Part shown: positions 46,446 through 56,350 of the stretch, piece by piece
How the letters are laid out: each line of letters begins with the position of its first letter
How positions within the stretch are numbered: the first letter of the stretch is position 1
Assembly: GCA_023213395.1 (NCBI GenBank)
Contig: CM041465.1
Location: 43,469,741 to 43,533,740, forward strand
Length of the DNA: 64,000 nt
Direction: 5' to 3'
Source: Cycas panzhihuaensis
Taxonomy: Eukaryota > Cycadophyta
The notes under the pieces: generated by a model
Told to the model about the DNA's origin: nothing
Seen by the model: only the letters and a program-made list of their open reading frames with translations
The model's database searches: none
Translations under genes and position numbers: made by a program

Positions 46446-46925
46446 ATAATAAACAAAAACATGGTACATGGGCTTCCAAAGATATATGGCACAAAATGTC
46501 TTTGTGAAGCATGCATAATGGGGACACAACATCACTTGTCTTTCCCTAAAGGCAAAGCTTAGCGTGCATCACATCCTTTGCAGCTGGTACACTCAGATTT
46601 GTGTGGACATATGTCCATCGTATCATTTGGAGGAGCTTTGTACTACATCTCCTTCATTGATGACTTTTTTCATAAAGTTTAGGTCTACTTCATCAAGCAT
46701 AAATATGAAGTATTTTCAAAGTTCAAAGAATTCAAGCTTGAAGTGGAGAACGAGTCTAGCTAATCTATCAAAATATTAAGGACAGACAATGGAGGTGAAT
46801 TTACTTCAAATGAATTCACCCAATTTTGTAAGGATAATGGCATTCAGAGGTAATCCCATTGGGAAGAAAATGCATCTCTCAAGAGATGTAATCTTTTCTA
46901 AAGATGATCATAAGAAGTTGTAAAC
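46446..46925 (+). pseudogene. Element B integrase with internal deletion
   Basis: After a stop, CLCEACIMGTQHH gives the zinc cysteines, VHSDLCGHM the first and ILRTDNGGEFTSNEF the second catalytic aspartate. At about 46850 the sequence jumps from GIQR directly to a G-K-K-M-H-L-S-R-D-V-I-F block that normally lies about 130 residues further on. The catalytic glutamate region (NGVVER) and most of the C-terminal part are missing, so this copy cannot make a working integrase. Confidence 0.9.
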
Positions 46926-48020
46926 AGCATCCATGCAACCCCCTATTGACAAAGGCAAAAAGACTATTGAGGCTTTCATTTCCTCTCAATCTTCTACTCC
47001 ATGTACATCATCTGCACCTATTGGAACATCCACATCATCTGATTTTGCTCCACTTGATCCTAACACATCTTATGTTGATCAACCACTTAGACCAGAAGAT
47101 ATTGAGGTTCAAGTCACATCAATTCAAAAGTTACCAAAATGGTATACTTAAACAGTACAGGATAGTCACATCATTGAAGGAAAACGTCCATCAAAATACA
47201 GGCAGCAAACTAATTTTACACTTATGGCTGAAGTGTTATGTGTTAATAAGCCTTCCACCTTTGAGGAGGCTTCTAAAAATGAAAATTGGAAGGCTGCCAT
47301 GGATGAAGAAATCTATTCTATTGAAAAGAATGGTACTTGGGATTTGGTTGAATTGCTTAAACACAAACATACAATAAGTTGCAAATGGGTCTACAAGACC
47401 AAATTCCACTCTGATGGTACACTTAAGTGGCAAAAGGCCCGCCTTGTGGAAAAAGGGTTCAAACAAAAGGAAGGCATAGACTACGATGAGACTTTTACAC
47501 GAGTAGCTAATATGAACACCATCAGAGACTCATCTTGGCCTTAGTAGCTCAATGCAAATGGCCAGTCTTTTAGATGGACGTGAAGAGCATCTTTCTTAAT
47601 GGTGATCTTCAGGAGGAGGTATACTTGGAGCAACCTCCCAATTACAAGGTACAAGGCAAGGAGTATTTAGTATGTCGCCTAAAAAGGCATTATTTAGCTT
47701 AAAACAAGCTCCAAGAGCATGGTATTCAAAGATCGATGATTACTTCTTGAGACATGGGTTTCATCGATCTACTTCAGATTATAACCTATACATCAAACAT
47801 GAAAAGAACCATGCCATTTTTATTGTCTTGTATGTAGATGACTTAGTGATCACTGGCAATGACACTAAGATGATACAAATTCTCCAAGATGACTTGAAGA
47901 GGAGTTTCGAGATGACAGATCTTGGACTTCTCCATTATTTCTTAGGCTTTGAGGTATGGCAACATCCAGGCTATATCTCCATCTCCCAAGTGAAATATTC
48001 TTGGGATATTTTGTAGCGGT
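46926..48020 (+). pseudogene. Element B linker and reverse transcriptase
   Basis: Ser/Pro-rich linker (46933-47151), then MDEEIYSIEKNGTWDLVE, ISCKWVYKTKFHSDGTLK and KEGIDYDETFTRVANMNTIR in a 106-residue open stretch (47224-47544). After a frameshift, FLNGDLQEEVYLEQPP and LFSLKQAPRAWYSKID lead to IVLYVDDLVITGN (about 47822-47860), with catalytic aspartates intact, and FEMTDLGLLHYFLGFEV. Three stops and one shift. Confidence 0.93.
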
Positions 48021-48758
48021 TTAGGATATATGACTGTAAGCCAGCGCCTACACCCATGGAAAATGGAACAAAGCTTATTCTCAATGAGGAAGTTACACCT
48101 GCAGATCCCACTCTTTACTCGCAGTTGATTGGTAGCCTCATTTATCTCACCAACACTCGACTGGATATTTCATTTGTAATTGGGATTTGTTCACGATACA
48201 TGTCTCAACCCAATCAGAACCATTGGGATGCAGCGAAATGCATACTCAAGTACATCAAAGGCACATTATAGCATGGCCTTGAGTATGCACATGATGAGAA
48301 CTTCACTCTTGAAGGGTTCTCAGATTATGATTAGGCAAGTTGCCAGGATAGCAAGAGATCAACCTCAAGATACTGTTTTTCCCTTAGTTCAGCAGTTATT
48401 TCGTGGAGTTGCAAGAAGCAACCCAATGTTACCTTGTCCTCCACCGAAGCAGAGTACAAAGTCAGCCAACAAGAACTTATGAAGTTATCTGGCTACGACG
48501 GATTCTTGGGGATCTTGGACTTGAGCAGGATCACCCCACCAAGATTTATTGCGACAATCAAAGTGTGCTCAAGTTGGCCAAGAATCCTGTATTTCATGCA
48601 AGGACCAAATACATTGAGGTTTATCATCACTTCATCAGAGAGCATATGCAAAGTGGTGAGATCAACCTTCAATATCGACCAACAGAACAACAGATATCTT
48701 TACCAAGCCACTTGGTAGAGAAAAATTTATAAAATTTAGAAATGGTCTAGGGGTCTGA
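48021..48758 (+). pseudogene. Element B RNase H and polyprotein end
   Basis: 48056-48271 reads LIGSLIYLTNTRLDISFVIG and WDAAKCILKYIKGTL. After a stop and shifts come EGFSDYD, SSTEAEYKVSQQELM (48434 onward) and, in a third frame, IYCDNQSVLKLAKNPVFHAR, TKYIEVYHHFIREHMQSGEI. The end FRNGLGV then stop (48756-48758) is the usual copia C-terminus. The main damage is two frame changes between the YTDADWA-type block and the DNQS block. Confidence 0.9.
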
Positions 48759-48776
48759 CTTAACATTGTAAACAGT

Positions 48777-48785
48777 AAGGGGGGG
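48777..48785 (+). other. Polypurine tract of element B
   Basis: AAGGGGGGG immediately before the 3' LTR start TGTTAAATC. Confidence 0.9.
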
Positions 48786-49251
48786 TGTTAAATCTTATGT
48801 TTACATGTTAAGATTATATACTTTATTTTTCATATAATATTTATACTTTTATACTTTAGGGGTGACTTATCACTTAAGTAATAAAGTGCACACCCACATT
48901 CTTTTCTAGTGATATAACATTGTCACTAAAGGGTCAAATGGACCCCCATGCACTTTTACTCACTTGAGAGCCCTAAAAGGATACATGTTCTACATGCAAG
49001 GCATGTACCTTAGATGTTTGACATTTGTCAAACATCCAATGCCTTAGGTCCCTCCTTTCACTCTATATAATGAGACCTCTCCTCATTGTTTTCATATAGA
49101 GTTGGAGTTGTATTGTTATGCTGTCGGTTTGCTAATCAAACTGTTATTCATTTGAAGGTTTGACCAATTCTAACCCCTCACATTTGGTATCATTTTATTG
49201 CTCATTTTTCATGCTTTGTCTTGCTTATGTTTCATTTTGGACGGCTCCACA
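48786..49251 (+). repeat. 3' LTR of element B, 88 bases shorter than the 5' LTR
   Basis: Aligns with 41871-42424 until about 49235 (CTTGCTTATGTTT), then jumps to a CGGCTCCACA end. The intervening part of the 5' copy (about 42330-42415) is absent. Confidence 0.88.
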
Positions 49252-49707
49252 TGATTATAGTACACGGTCTCCAAGTCTAAATCACAAAAGATCTAGTTGA
49301 TCCGCGCTCAAAATGGACTAAGAACACTCAAAATACATTCACAATAGGTAAAATATGATGTATCAAAGGTCTAAGGATCTTCTTTTTTATATTTTATCAT
49401 TGAGGAGAATATATCAAAAGGTATATTCTTAGAGTTGTGACTTTTCAAATACATCGCGCCTTATCATTTATACCACATGATTAAAATGAAAGGCATAAAA
49501 GAGATTATGATTTACTAAGTATCAAACCTTAGTAAAAATCATTTAAAAATGAAAAAAAAAGTCACCTTTGTGTGATGCCATGAGGTGCGGCTACCATAAT
49601 ACTAAATTAGCCTGTGTATACTACACGGACCAGCGCATAAAGATGAAGCCTTATACCCACTACGTACAGTTGGTAAGCAATCTAGATAGTACCTAACCAC
49701 GTCCAAA

Positions 49708-49960
49708 CATGCCCATCCAACCTTAATAGACGTTAGCCAACCTTTAGAGAGGCAAAAAAACTTGAATGCAGCAGGCAAACAATCCTAGCTCTACCCAACA
49801 ACCTCCAGATCATGCCCAACCAATATTAATAAATGCTAGCCAGCCTTTCAAGAGGCCAAAAGACTTAAATACAATATGTAAATAGTCCCAACTCTGCCTA
49901 ATGGCCTCCAGATCATGCCCAACCAATACACTACACTCTCAGACAACCTTAAAACAATTG
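49708..49960. repeat. 103-base tandem repeat in the leader of element I
   Basis: Units start CATGCCCAWCCAA at 49708, 49811 and 49914 (period 103 both times). Units one and two carry TTAATARAYGYTAGCCARCC and a GAGGCMAAA word. The third is partial. Units are about 80% alike by eye. Confidence 0.85.
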
Positions 49961-50588
49961 TACAGTGCTTATTTAAAGCACACAAGTCTCTAAAATAGCA
50001 TACAAATAGCCCAACTATCTCTCAACACATATATGCGAGCTCAACAAGGTGTATACAATGGAGATAAGAGGTCATACTCCCACTTATAAATGCACTACAA
50101 CTTAAAAATACATAGGATAATGCTTTATACTACTATGTGCTTCATTAAATTTCAGTATAAATGGCTGAAAATAACTCAAGAAGGCTCTAATCTCTCCCTT
50201 ATACAGACTGAATGAAGGCGACACTATAAAAGATCTTTTGCTTTTTGAATTTTATAGTGTTTTGGGTGAAAAAATGACCGACTTACTTGTGTACAAGGTT
50301 GATTGTCCTTATAGTCTTTGAATCACCATCAACGTGTGCTGTGTTGGCTTGAATTACTACAACAGTTCTTCAACCAGCTTTCGATGACTCCCAATGAACC
50401 AACTCCAACCAAAAGCATGGTCTTCACACTTGAATATCAACTCCCAATAACCTTTAATCTCCATTGAATAGTGATCTTTACTGCTTCAACCACCATTGAT
50501 ACACTGTGCATAATTTTGCACGTTGTTGGGGTTGATGGACCCTCAAGACTCGTCTTAGGTTAGACGATGTTACCCGGTAACCAACGAT

Positions 50589-50593
50589 CACAT
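50589..50593. other. Left target-site duplication of element C (CACAT)
   Basis: CACAT here and CACAC at 55912-55916, one base different, directly outside the LTRs. Confidence 0.75.
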
Positions 50594-51228
50594 TGTTGAG
50601 GATACAAGGTTCCAAACCTTAAACCACCACAAGATCTGAACAATTTTGCAACTAGTTACAGGAATCGAAATAAAAATTTAACATGCAAGTTCTAAAATCA
50701 GAGATAATATAATTACATGAATATAAAAGTCAAACATCACATATGGACCTGATATAATATGGTAAAACCCTAGCAGTGTGCTAGGGAAACATCCACACAG
50801 GAAATGTATCGATCTTTGTTGTTGTAGAATAGAGCAAAAGTATATCTCAGTAGCAGAGTGCTCTCAGGAACAACAACTAGTCGTCGTCCTCTTCACATTA
50901 CATTACATTACATACAAGATAATAAGAAAATCCCTAAATCGGGCTACATGAGAGGCATATCCAAGGTATAAATCTCAACTGTAGAATCTAGGGTATTTGT
51001 ATCGAATGACCCTGATTCTCTTTACATTTTAATATGGTTTATAGGGCTAATTTTTTAGGTCGAGGGTTATCGCCCCCGAACCCCCTCTTAGCAAGGGGCA
51101 TTCCACACCCTCGATTTCTACCAAGGGGGCTCGACCCTTGGAACTCCCCGAGAAAGATTAGGGGAGGAAACCGCGCCGCTAACATGCTAAAATTTTAGCC
51201 CAAACTATTGTTGTCACAATATCCAACA
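50594..51228 (-). repeat. 3' LTR of element C
   Basis: 635 bases; in plus orientation TGTTGAGGATACAAGG to CACAATATCCAACA, so it has terminal inverted repeats TGTTG and CAACA. Pairs with 55269-55911, about 90% alike by eye. The polypurine tract lies at 51229-51240 (minus strand AAGGTGGAGAT). Confidence 0.95.
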
Positions 51229-51285
51229 ATCTCCACCTTGACAACAATTTACTCGGTACCTTTCCTCGACCCTTCATCATCTTTT

Positions 51286-52065
51286 CTACAAGCCAAGAGA
51301 AGTCAAACACCATTTGAACTTCTCTAATGGTACTGGTTTTATGAACATATCAACACAATTCTGATTTGTGTGAATCTTCTCAAGTGCCACTCCACCTACT
51401 TCCACAACTTGTCTAACAAAATGGTACTTAAGAGCAATATGCTTTGTTCTATTGTGATAAGCTGGATTCTTAACTAAGTAAATGGCACTCTGACTTTCAC
51501 AAAATACCTTTATATTTTCCTATCTCATTCCAAGCTCAACCAATAGACCCTGTAACCAGATTGCTTCTTTACAAGTATGTGTTGCAGCAATATATTCAGC
51601 TTCCGTAGTTGATAGTGCAATTGTACTTTGCAATTTAGACATTGAACTAACTGGACCATTTGCAAGAGTGAAAACATAACCTGAAGTAGACATTCTTTTG
51701 CCTAAATCTCTTGAAAAGTATGAATCGACATATCCGCAAACTTGATTATCTGGACATCCAAAGGTGATGCAGTAGTCACTTGTGCTTCTCAAATACCGAA
51801 GCACCCATTTCATTACAGCCCAATGTTCCTTTCTTGGATTTGTTATAAACCTGCTAACTACACCAACTGCATATGAAATATCAGGTCTTATACATACCAT
51901 GGCATACATCAAACTTCCCATGACCGCATAAGGCACACGAGACATATAAACCTTTTTTTCTTCACTACTAGGACTCATATTCCAAGAAAGCTTAAAGTGG
52001 AAAGCCAATGGGATACTCACTAGTTTCACATTTTCCATACCAAATCTGGTTAACACCTTCTCCAC
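51286..52065 (-). pseudogene. Element C RNase H and polyprotein end
   Basis: The 181-residue open stretch 51520-52065 covers MEKVLTRFGMENVKLVSIPL, GSLMYAMVCIRPDISYAVGV and VLRYLRSTSDYCITF. The first acidic block reads YVDSYFSRDLGKRMSTSGYV. It ends with LQSTIALSTTEAEYIAATHT. Beyond a stop, KVFCESQSAIYLVKNPAYHN shows the DSQS-type block with D changed to E. HFVRQVV and LEKFKWCLTSLGL then stop at 51286. Nearly intact length. Confidence 0.93.
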
Positions 52066-53040
52066 ATATTTCTACTGTGATAACCATAGCTTACCATTTT
52101 TCTTATCTCTGTGTATCTCTATACCTAATATTTGTTTTGCAGCTCCTAGATCCTTCATATCAAAAGTCCTAGCCAATTGAGCCTTTAACTTATTGATTTA
52201 TTCCATGCTCTTGCTTGCAACTAGCATGTCATCAACATATAATACCAAGATAATGAATAAGCTATTGTCTATAAATTTAAAGTAAACACAATGATCATAC
52301 TTACTTCTTTTGAAATTTTGGCTCTTTATGAAGGCATCAAACTTCTTGTACCACTTCTTGGGTTATTGCTTCAGGCCATACAATGATTTCCTGAGCCTGC
52401 AAATAAGTCTTTTCTTGCCATCTTATACAAATCCTTCTAGTTGATCCATATAGATCTCCTCATCTAAATCTCCATGTAGAAAAGTTATTTTTACATCTAA
52501 CTTCTCTAACTCCAAATTGAGAGAAGCTACCAATGCTAACAGCACTCAAATTGAAACAAGTTTGACAACTGGTGAAAAGATCTTATGAAAGTCAATACCT
52601 GCTTTCTATGCAAAACCTTTAGCCACTAGTCTTGCCCTGTATTTATCAACCTTTCCATCAACATCTGCTTTCTTTTTTAAAACCCACCTGCAACCAACAG
52701 TCTTCCTGCCATGTGGAAGTTCTACCAAGTCCCATGAGTTATTTTTCTTGAAAGCATCTATCTCTTCCTACATAGCCCTTTTCCACTTCTCACCATGGAT
52801 ATCATCATCGCCTCGATAACATGTGGGCTCACGATCATTAGAAACCAAAGCAATAGAAATAGAAGGGTTGTACCTATCAGGTGGATGACTAACTTGTGTA
52901 GATCTTCTAACTGTTGGAAGAGGAGTGTCCACATACTCCTCTGAATCTACTGTTGATTCATCTTCAGAAAGATCTTCCTGTACTTATGATTCCACAAATG
53001 GCTGCATTTCAAACTTAACTTATTGATGTTCAACTTGCTG
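52066..53040 (-). pseudogene. Element C reverse transcriptase and linker
   Basis: On the minus strand, PPDRYNPSISIALVSNDREP (linker end), then EEIDAFKKNNSWDLVELPHG, KTVGCRWVLKKKADVDGKVD, YRARLVAKGFA, EKLDVKITFLHGDLDEEIYM and LCRL-type [10 protein letters not shown]. The catalytic site is LVLYVDDMLVASKSM (about 52215-52260). FDMKDLGAAKQILGIEIHRD follows. Six or so stops. The AAKQILGM block is typical of Tork/TNT1 polymerases. Confidence 0.93.
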
Positions 53041-53815
53041 CTCCTATTTCATTTCAACTTCTCTACTATCTGATTTTACAAGGGAAGATTCATCAAATAC
53101 AACATCTATGTTAATGGTGATTTTGTGGGCAGTAGGATCCCACAACTTGTATCCCTTCACACCATCTTTATGACCATAACCAATAAAGATATATTTCTTG
53201 GATTTTGGGTCTAACTTTGAATGTTTACTTTTATCAGTCCAGGCATAAGCATCATAACCAAAAACTCTAAAATTTAAATAATCACATGGATGTCCAGTCC
53301 ATACCTCTTTAGGAATCTTACAATCTATTGCAAGTGATGGTGATGTGTTTACCAAATAACAAGTTGTTTGAACAGCTTCTGCCCACAAGCCTTGATCCAC
53401 TCCTGCATTACTTAGCATGCTTCTTGCTCTTTCCAAGAGCGTCCTATTCATGCGCTCAGCAATGCCATTTTATTGTGGAGTATAGCTAGTGGTCTTGTGT
53501 CTTTCGATCCCAGCTTCTCTGTAATAGTTCTCAAATTCCAAAGAGTTGAACTCACCTCCATTATTAGTTCTTAAGCATTTGATTGTCTTACCAGTGTTCT
53601 CAACTAGAGCCTTGAACTGCTTAAATACACTAAACACTTCAGATTTCCTTTTCAAAAAATAGACCCATACCTTCCTGGAGTAATCATCTATAAATGTGAC
53701 AAAGTACAATGATCCTCCACAAGATATTTTAGGGGCTGGTCCCCACACATCTGAATGTATATAATCCAGAATGCTTTTACTAGTGTGACTCCCTACTTTA
53801 AACCTGAGTCTACAC
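53041..53815 (-). pseudogene. Element C integrase
   Basis: YIHSDVWGPAPKISCGGSLY holds the first catalytic aspartate. The second block reads IKCLRTNNGGEFNSLEFENY, with asparagine replacing the catalytic aspartate. NGIAERMNRTLLERARSML keeps the glutamate. A 135-residue open stretch (53044-53451) continues through QTTCYLVNTSPSLAIDCKIP, FRVFGYDAYAW and YIFIGYGHKDGVKGYKLWDP, the complete C-terminal part. One stop separates the halves at about 53469. Confidence 0.93.
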
Positions 53816-55194
53816 TATTTTCCAAAAACGTAATGTTTATAGAAAGCCAAATCTGAAAGTTGTAAGTCATGAAGTAACTTATGGTTTATCAGCACCTTAA
53901 GTCCTCTCTCACTCATGTGCCCAAGTCTCTGATGCCATAACTGAGCTGGATCTTCTGTAGTCTTTGATGTTGTAGCTGCTTGGCTGACATCTGTACTTTC
54001 CACTAAAATGTAAAGATTTCCTTTCTTTAAGGCTTTCATAACAACCAAGGCACCCTTTAACACCTTTAGGACTCCTTCATGACCTGTGTGCTTATAACCA
54101 CCTGAATCTAGTTCACCCAAGAAAATCATATTCCTTTTCAGATTAGGTACATGTCTAACCTCAGTTAATGTTCTCACCACCCCATCGAACATCTTAATTC
54201 TGATGCTACTAATACTCACTGTCTTACAAGAAACCTCGTTCCCCATAAGCACATCACCACCATCAAGAGGTTGGTATGATGAGAACCAACTCTTGTGTGG
54301 ACATATGTAGTGCAAAGCACTTGAATCTAATAACCAGTCATGGTGATAATAAGAAACATTACAAACAACCAAGACATCATCATCTATACCTTGATTTAAC
54401 TCCACCTGATTCGTCTCCTTGGCAGGATCTTCCTTTTTCTGGAACTCCTTCCTTTTGTAACAATCCTTCTTGAGGTGATCGGTCTTATTATAGTGCCAAC
54501 ATCTGAGCTTACTCTTTTTGCTCTTTGACTTGGACCTCGATGTATCTCTGGAGTTTTGTCCTCTCTCAATCGTTCTACCCCTTATCGTCATAGCTTCTGG
54601 TATGGAGGTTTCAAGACTAGACTTCCTCCGCACTTCTTCCATTAACAAAGCACTCACAATAGAATCATAATCCAATACATCTGTAGTACTAAAACTAATT
54701 GAGGTGACAACATTATCCTAGAATTCGTGTAATGAGCATAACAAGGTAACAACCTTGTCCTCATCCTCAATTTTAACATTGGTACTAATCAACTGACAAA
54801 TAAGAGTATTGAAAACATTTAAATGGTCAGCAATTTTTATACCTTCCTTCATCCGTAATGAGTACATTTTCCTCTTCAGGTAGATTTGATTCGTTATTGA
54901 TTTGGTCATATACAGGCCTTCCAACCAGGTCCATAATCCTGTTGTTGTTTCCTCCCTTGCGATGTTAAACAAGACTTCATCTGCCAAGCACAATCGTATT
55001 GTGCTAAGTGCCTTTTTATCTAAGTCATCTTATTCATCATCATCTATTCCTGTGGGTTTCTTCGATTTACCTACAAGGGCTTTGTACAAACCCTGCTGTA
55101 CAAGAATATCATGTGCTTTTAGCTTCTACAACTCAAAGTTATTCTTGCCATTGAATTTCTCCACCTCGAACTTTACACCTGCTAGTTTCGTCAT
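53815..55194 (-). pseudogene. Element C Gag, zinc knuckle, protease and pre-integrase region
   Basis: ATG at 55194 opens MTKLAGVKFEVEKFNG, the TNT1-type Gag start. LCLADEVLFNIAREETTTGL and GLYMTKSITNQIYLKRKMYS follow (54718-54993), then the 286-residue open stretch 53815-54675. That stretch has the knuckle LRCWHYNKTDHLKKDCYKRK (second cysteine tyrosine), protease WLLDSSALHYICPHKSWFSS (SGAS changed to SSAL), VRHVPNLKRNMIFLGELDSG, and QLWHQRLGHMSERGLKVL. Two stops in Gag. Confidence 0.93.
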
Positions 55195-55254
55195 TTGGTG
55201 TAGAAAAGCCGACACCAAAAAACCTTCACAAAATCGCTGCAAAAAAAAAAAGTG

Positions 55255-55266
55255 GCTCTGATACCA
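55255..55266 (-). other. Primer-binding site of element C
   Basis: The minus strand reads TGGTATCAGAGC, perfect, two bases from the LTR. Confidence 0.95.
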
Positions 55267-55268
55267 CT

Positions 55269-55911
55269 TGTTGAGGATACAAGGTCCTAAACCTTAAACT
55301 GCCATAAGATCTGAACTATTTTGTAACTAGTTACAGGAATCAAAACTAAAATTTAACAAGCAAGTTCTAAAATCAGAGATAATATAATAACATGAATATG
55401 AAAGCCAAATATCACATATACACCTGATATAACATGGTAAAACCCTAGCAGTGTGCAAAGGAAACATCTACACAGGAAAGATATCGATCTTTATTATTGT
55501 AGAATGGAAGAAAAGTACATCTCAGTAGCATAGTGCTCTCAGGAATAACAACCAGTTGCCACCCTCTTCACAGTACATTACATTACGTACAACATAATAA
55601 GAAAAGCCCTAAATCATGCTACATGAAAGGGACATCCACAGCATAAATCTCAACCATAGAATCTAGGGTATTTATATCAAATGACCCTGATTCTCTTTAC
55701 ATTTTAATATGGTTTACAGGGCTAATTTTTCAAGTCAGGGGCTATCGTCCCCGAACCCATTCTTAGCGGGGGAAGTTCCACACCCCCGCACCCCCCTGCA
55801 AGGGGGGCTCCCGCCCCCCTTGGAACCTCCCGAGAAAGATTAGAGGGGGAAACCGCGCCGCTAACATGCTAAAATTTTAGCCTCAAACTATTGTTGTCAC
55901 AATATCCAACA
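55269..55911 (-). repeat. 5' LTR of element C
   Basis: 643 bases, TGTTGAGGATACAAGG to AATATCCAACA in plus orientation. A TATA-like TATAAATA is on the minus strand near 55671-55679. A GC-rich hairpin block (55740-55860) lies in the upstream (U3) part. Confidence 0.95.
55766..55822. promoter_or_regulatory. GC-rich hairpin block in element C LTR
   Basis: Two dyads in A+T-rich surroundings: arms GCGGGGG (55766-55772) and CCCCCGC (55783-55789), and a perfect 10-base stem, CAAGGGGGGC with its complement, around a four-base loop (55799-55822). The other LTR keeps a weaker version (CCAAGGG at 51121 with CCCTTGG at 51135). Function unknown. Confidence 0.75.
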
Positions 55912-55958
55912 CACACCACTTCGCTCAATGTCAGCATTCAGCTATGTAAAACCTTACG

Positions 55959-55970
55959 GTTCTGATATCA
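55959..55970 (-). other. Primer-binding site of element I
   Basis: The minus strand reads TGATATCAGAAC directly beside the LTR, a decayed TGGTATCAGAGC. Confidence 0.8.
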
Positions 55971-56350
55971 TGTTCAAGAGCATGAAATCATACACAAATG
56001 TTCCCAACCGTAAAATCTTTTACCATACACAAGCAGCAAATAAATATACATAGATAACATATGCACAATACATAGGAATTTATGTGGTAAAACCCTTTCG
56101 GGAAAAAACCCACCACAAAAGGATCCTTAATGGATCACTTGATTATTTATAATGAATCAATACAATGATTCTTGGATGTTGAATATACAAGGCCTCAAGG
56201 CATTTATACTCTTCCAAGAGGTGTCACTTGATTAGGGTTCTGACCCTCCAAATAAGTCGCACCTTTTTTATTTCACACCTTTTCACATAATTAAACCATA
56301 TTAACATTAGCTAAGTGGCTTAATAATTAACTATCACATTAACATTCCCT
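55971..56350 (-). repeat. 5' LTR of element I, truncated
   Basis: Aligned with 29850-30208 from TGTTCAAGAGCATG onward. Homology stops near 56350, so the last 98 bases of the LTR (counterpart of 30209-30306) are missing and no right-hand target duplication can be checked. Confidence 0.88.

Larger units (their letters stand above)
41871..49251 (+). mobile_element. Ty1/copia element B, inserted in element I
   Basis: Plus-strand element with LTRs 41871-42424 and 48786-49251, TGATT duplication, primer-binding site, a 2.5 kb leader, gag to RNase H and a G-rich polypurine tract. It interrupts Gag of element I. Its integrase has an internal deletion and its 3' LTR is 88 bases shorter than the 5' LTR. 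Its Gag is recognisably related to those of E and F. Confidence 0.95.
49252..50593 (-). other. Element I: Gag start region and leader
   Basis: On the minus strand, 49252-49300 reads DLDLETVYYN, which joins Gag of element I beyond element B. The Gag start codon is not certain. The rest to 50593 is leader without coding motifs and includes the 103-base tandem repeats. Element C interrupts it at 50594, and 55912-55958 is the last leader piece before the primer-binding site. Confidence 0.7.
50594..55911 (-). mobile_element. Ty1/copia element C, Tork/TNT1-like, inserted in element I leader
   Basis: Compact minus-strand element: 3' LTR 50594-51228, polyprotein pseudogene 51286-55194, primer-binding site, 5' LTR 55269-55911. 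The short leader of about 60 bases contrasts with the 1-2.5 kb leaders of the other copia elements. Gag and protease wording (IADHLNVFNTLICQL, DDVLVVC then WLLDS) is of the Tork/TNT1 type. Several stops are present, but domain order and length are complete. Confidence 0.95.
29850..56350 (-). mobile_element. Ty1/copia element I, the outer host of three nested insertions
   Basis: Minus-strand element whose own sequence is 29850-32800, 40484-41870, 49252-50593 and 55912-56350 (about 6.1 kb), split by copia elements A, B and C. 3' LTR 29850-30306; 5' LTR 55971-56350, truncated. Across the A break the integrase frame resumes without loss once one AGGAA is removed (LP followed by NPSISKA). Across the B break the gag frame resumes likewise (ETVYYNQL joining GITKAKV). 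The LTRs look about 88% alike over the shared part, older than the elements inside. Confidence 0.9.
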
